Of a stretch of 34,647 nucleotides of DNA, positions 34,627-34,647 are shown one piece after another (position 1 is the stretch's first letter; each line of letters begins with the position of its first letter). The position numbers and the translations under genes are program-made. Origin of the DNA: Sphingomonas bacterium (GTDB taxonomy: Bacteria; Pseudomonadota; Alphaproteobacteria; Sphingomonadales; Sphingomonadaceae); NCBI RefSeq assembly GCF_028292965.1, contig NZ_JAQGLG010000159.1:1-34647 (forward strand). Direction: 5' to 3'. The notes under the pieces are model-generated. The model made no database searches, was not told where the DNA came from, and saw only the letters and a program-made list of their open reading frames with translations.

Positions 34627-34647
34627 TACTTCTTTTTCCCTTCCTTG
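34626..34647 (-). CDS. rplF: C-terminal end of ribosomal protein L6, partial
   Basis: Only the last codons are present on the minus strand, K-E-G-K-K-K-stop, with the TAA at 34628-34626 overlapping the rplR start by one base. The lysine-rich end and position before rplR fit L6, the usual neighbour, but the fragment alone could not be identified without that context. Confidence 0.75.

Overview
The window is high-GC alphaproteobacterial chromosome, most likely from Sphingomonas or a close relative. This rests on the ribosomal protein and housekeeping sequences, the alphaproteobacterial NKAE variant in Der, the many TonB/outer-membrane functions and the small GC-rich palindromic repeats between genes. 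No 16S rRNA or tRNA lies in the window, so the genus is an inference. Almost all of it is ordinary core chromosome. I see no prophage, no complete insertion sequence, no CRISPR array and no integrase.

Layout. (1) 1-1530 (+): the end of a TbpB-like surface protein gene, overlapped by a Slam (DUF560) outer-membrane translocon gene. (2) 1673-2780: an alpha/beta hydrolase and a tiny membrane protein, both on the minus strand, the latter divergent from purS-purQ (2927-3822, +). (3) 4032-7150: a large coiled-coil membrane protein (+) flanked by two Hpt-type genes (-), one of which has lost its phospho-histidine. (4) 7330-10739 (-): the conserved yfgM/bamB/der operon, then panB. (5) 12074-13173 (-): a GNAT / ArsC-like / DUF427 operon, divergent from a short-plug TonB-dependent receptor (13295-15232), followed by ogt. 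(6) 15873-16800: a compositionally different islet with one unknown gene and a terminal-inverted-repeat element. (7) 16823-21391 (-): guaA, an unknown exported protein and a prolyl oligopeptidase.

(8) 21455-34647: the spc and alpha ribosomal operons on the minus strand. The order of transcription is rplF(end)-rplR-rpsE-rpmD-rplO-secY-adk, then a 6.3-kb interruption, then rpsM-rpsK-rpoA-rplQ and a strong intrinsic terminator. The interruption holds an exported SRPBCC protein, an OmpR-type two-component system and a 237-aa membrane protein on the minus strand. It also holds two overlapping genes (+) that together carry four YbjQ-like domains. A consensus -35 box upstream of rpsM suggests the alpha operon now has its own promoter.

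The intergenic regions carry at least five unrelated palindromic repeat types, mostly at gene ends and once inside the rpoA-rplQ gap. The items I would look at first are the Slam/TbpB-like pair, the split ribosomal operon with its YbjQ-like quartet, the Hpt-like pair around the coiled-coil protein, and the TCCCTG/CAGGGA repeat cluster at 26171-26349.
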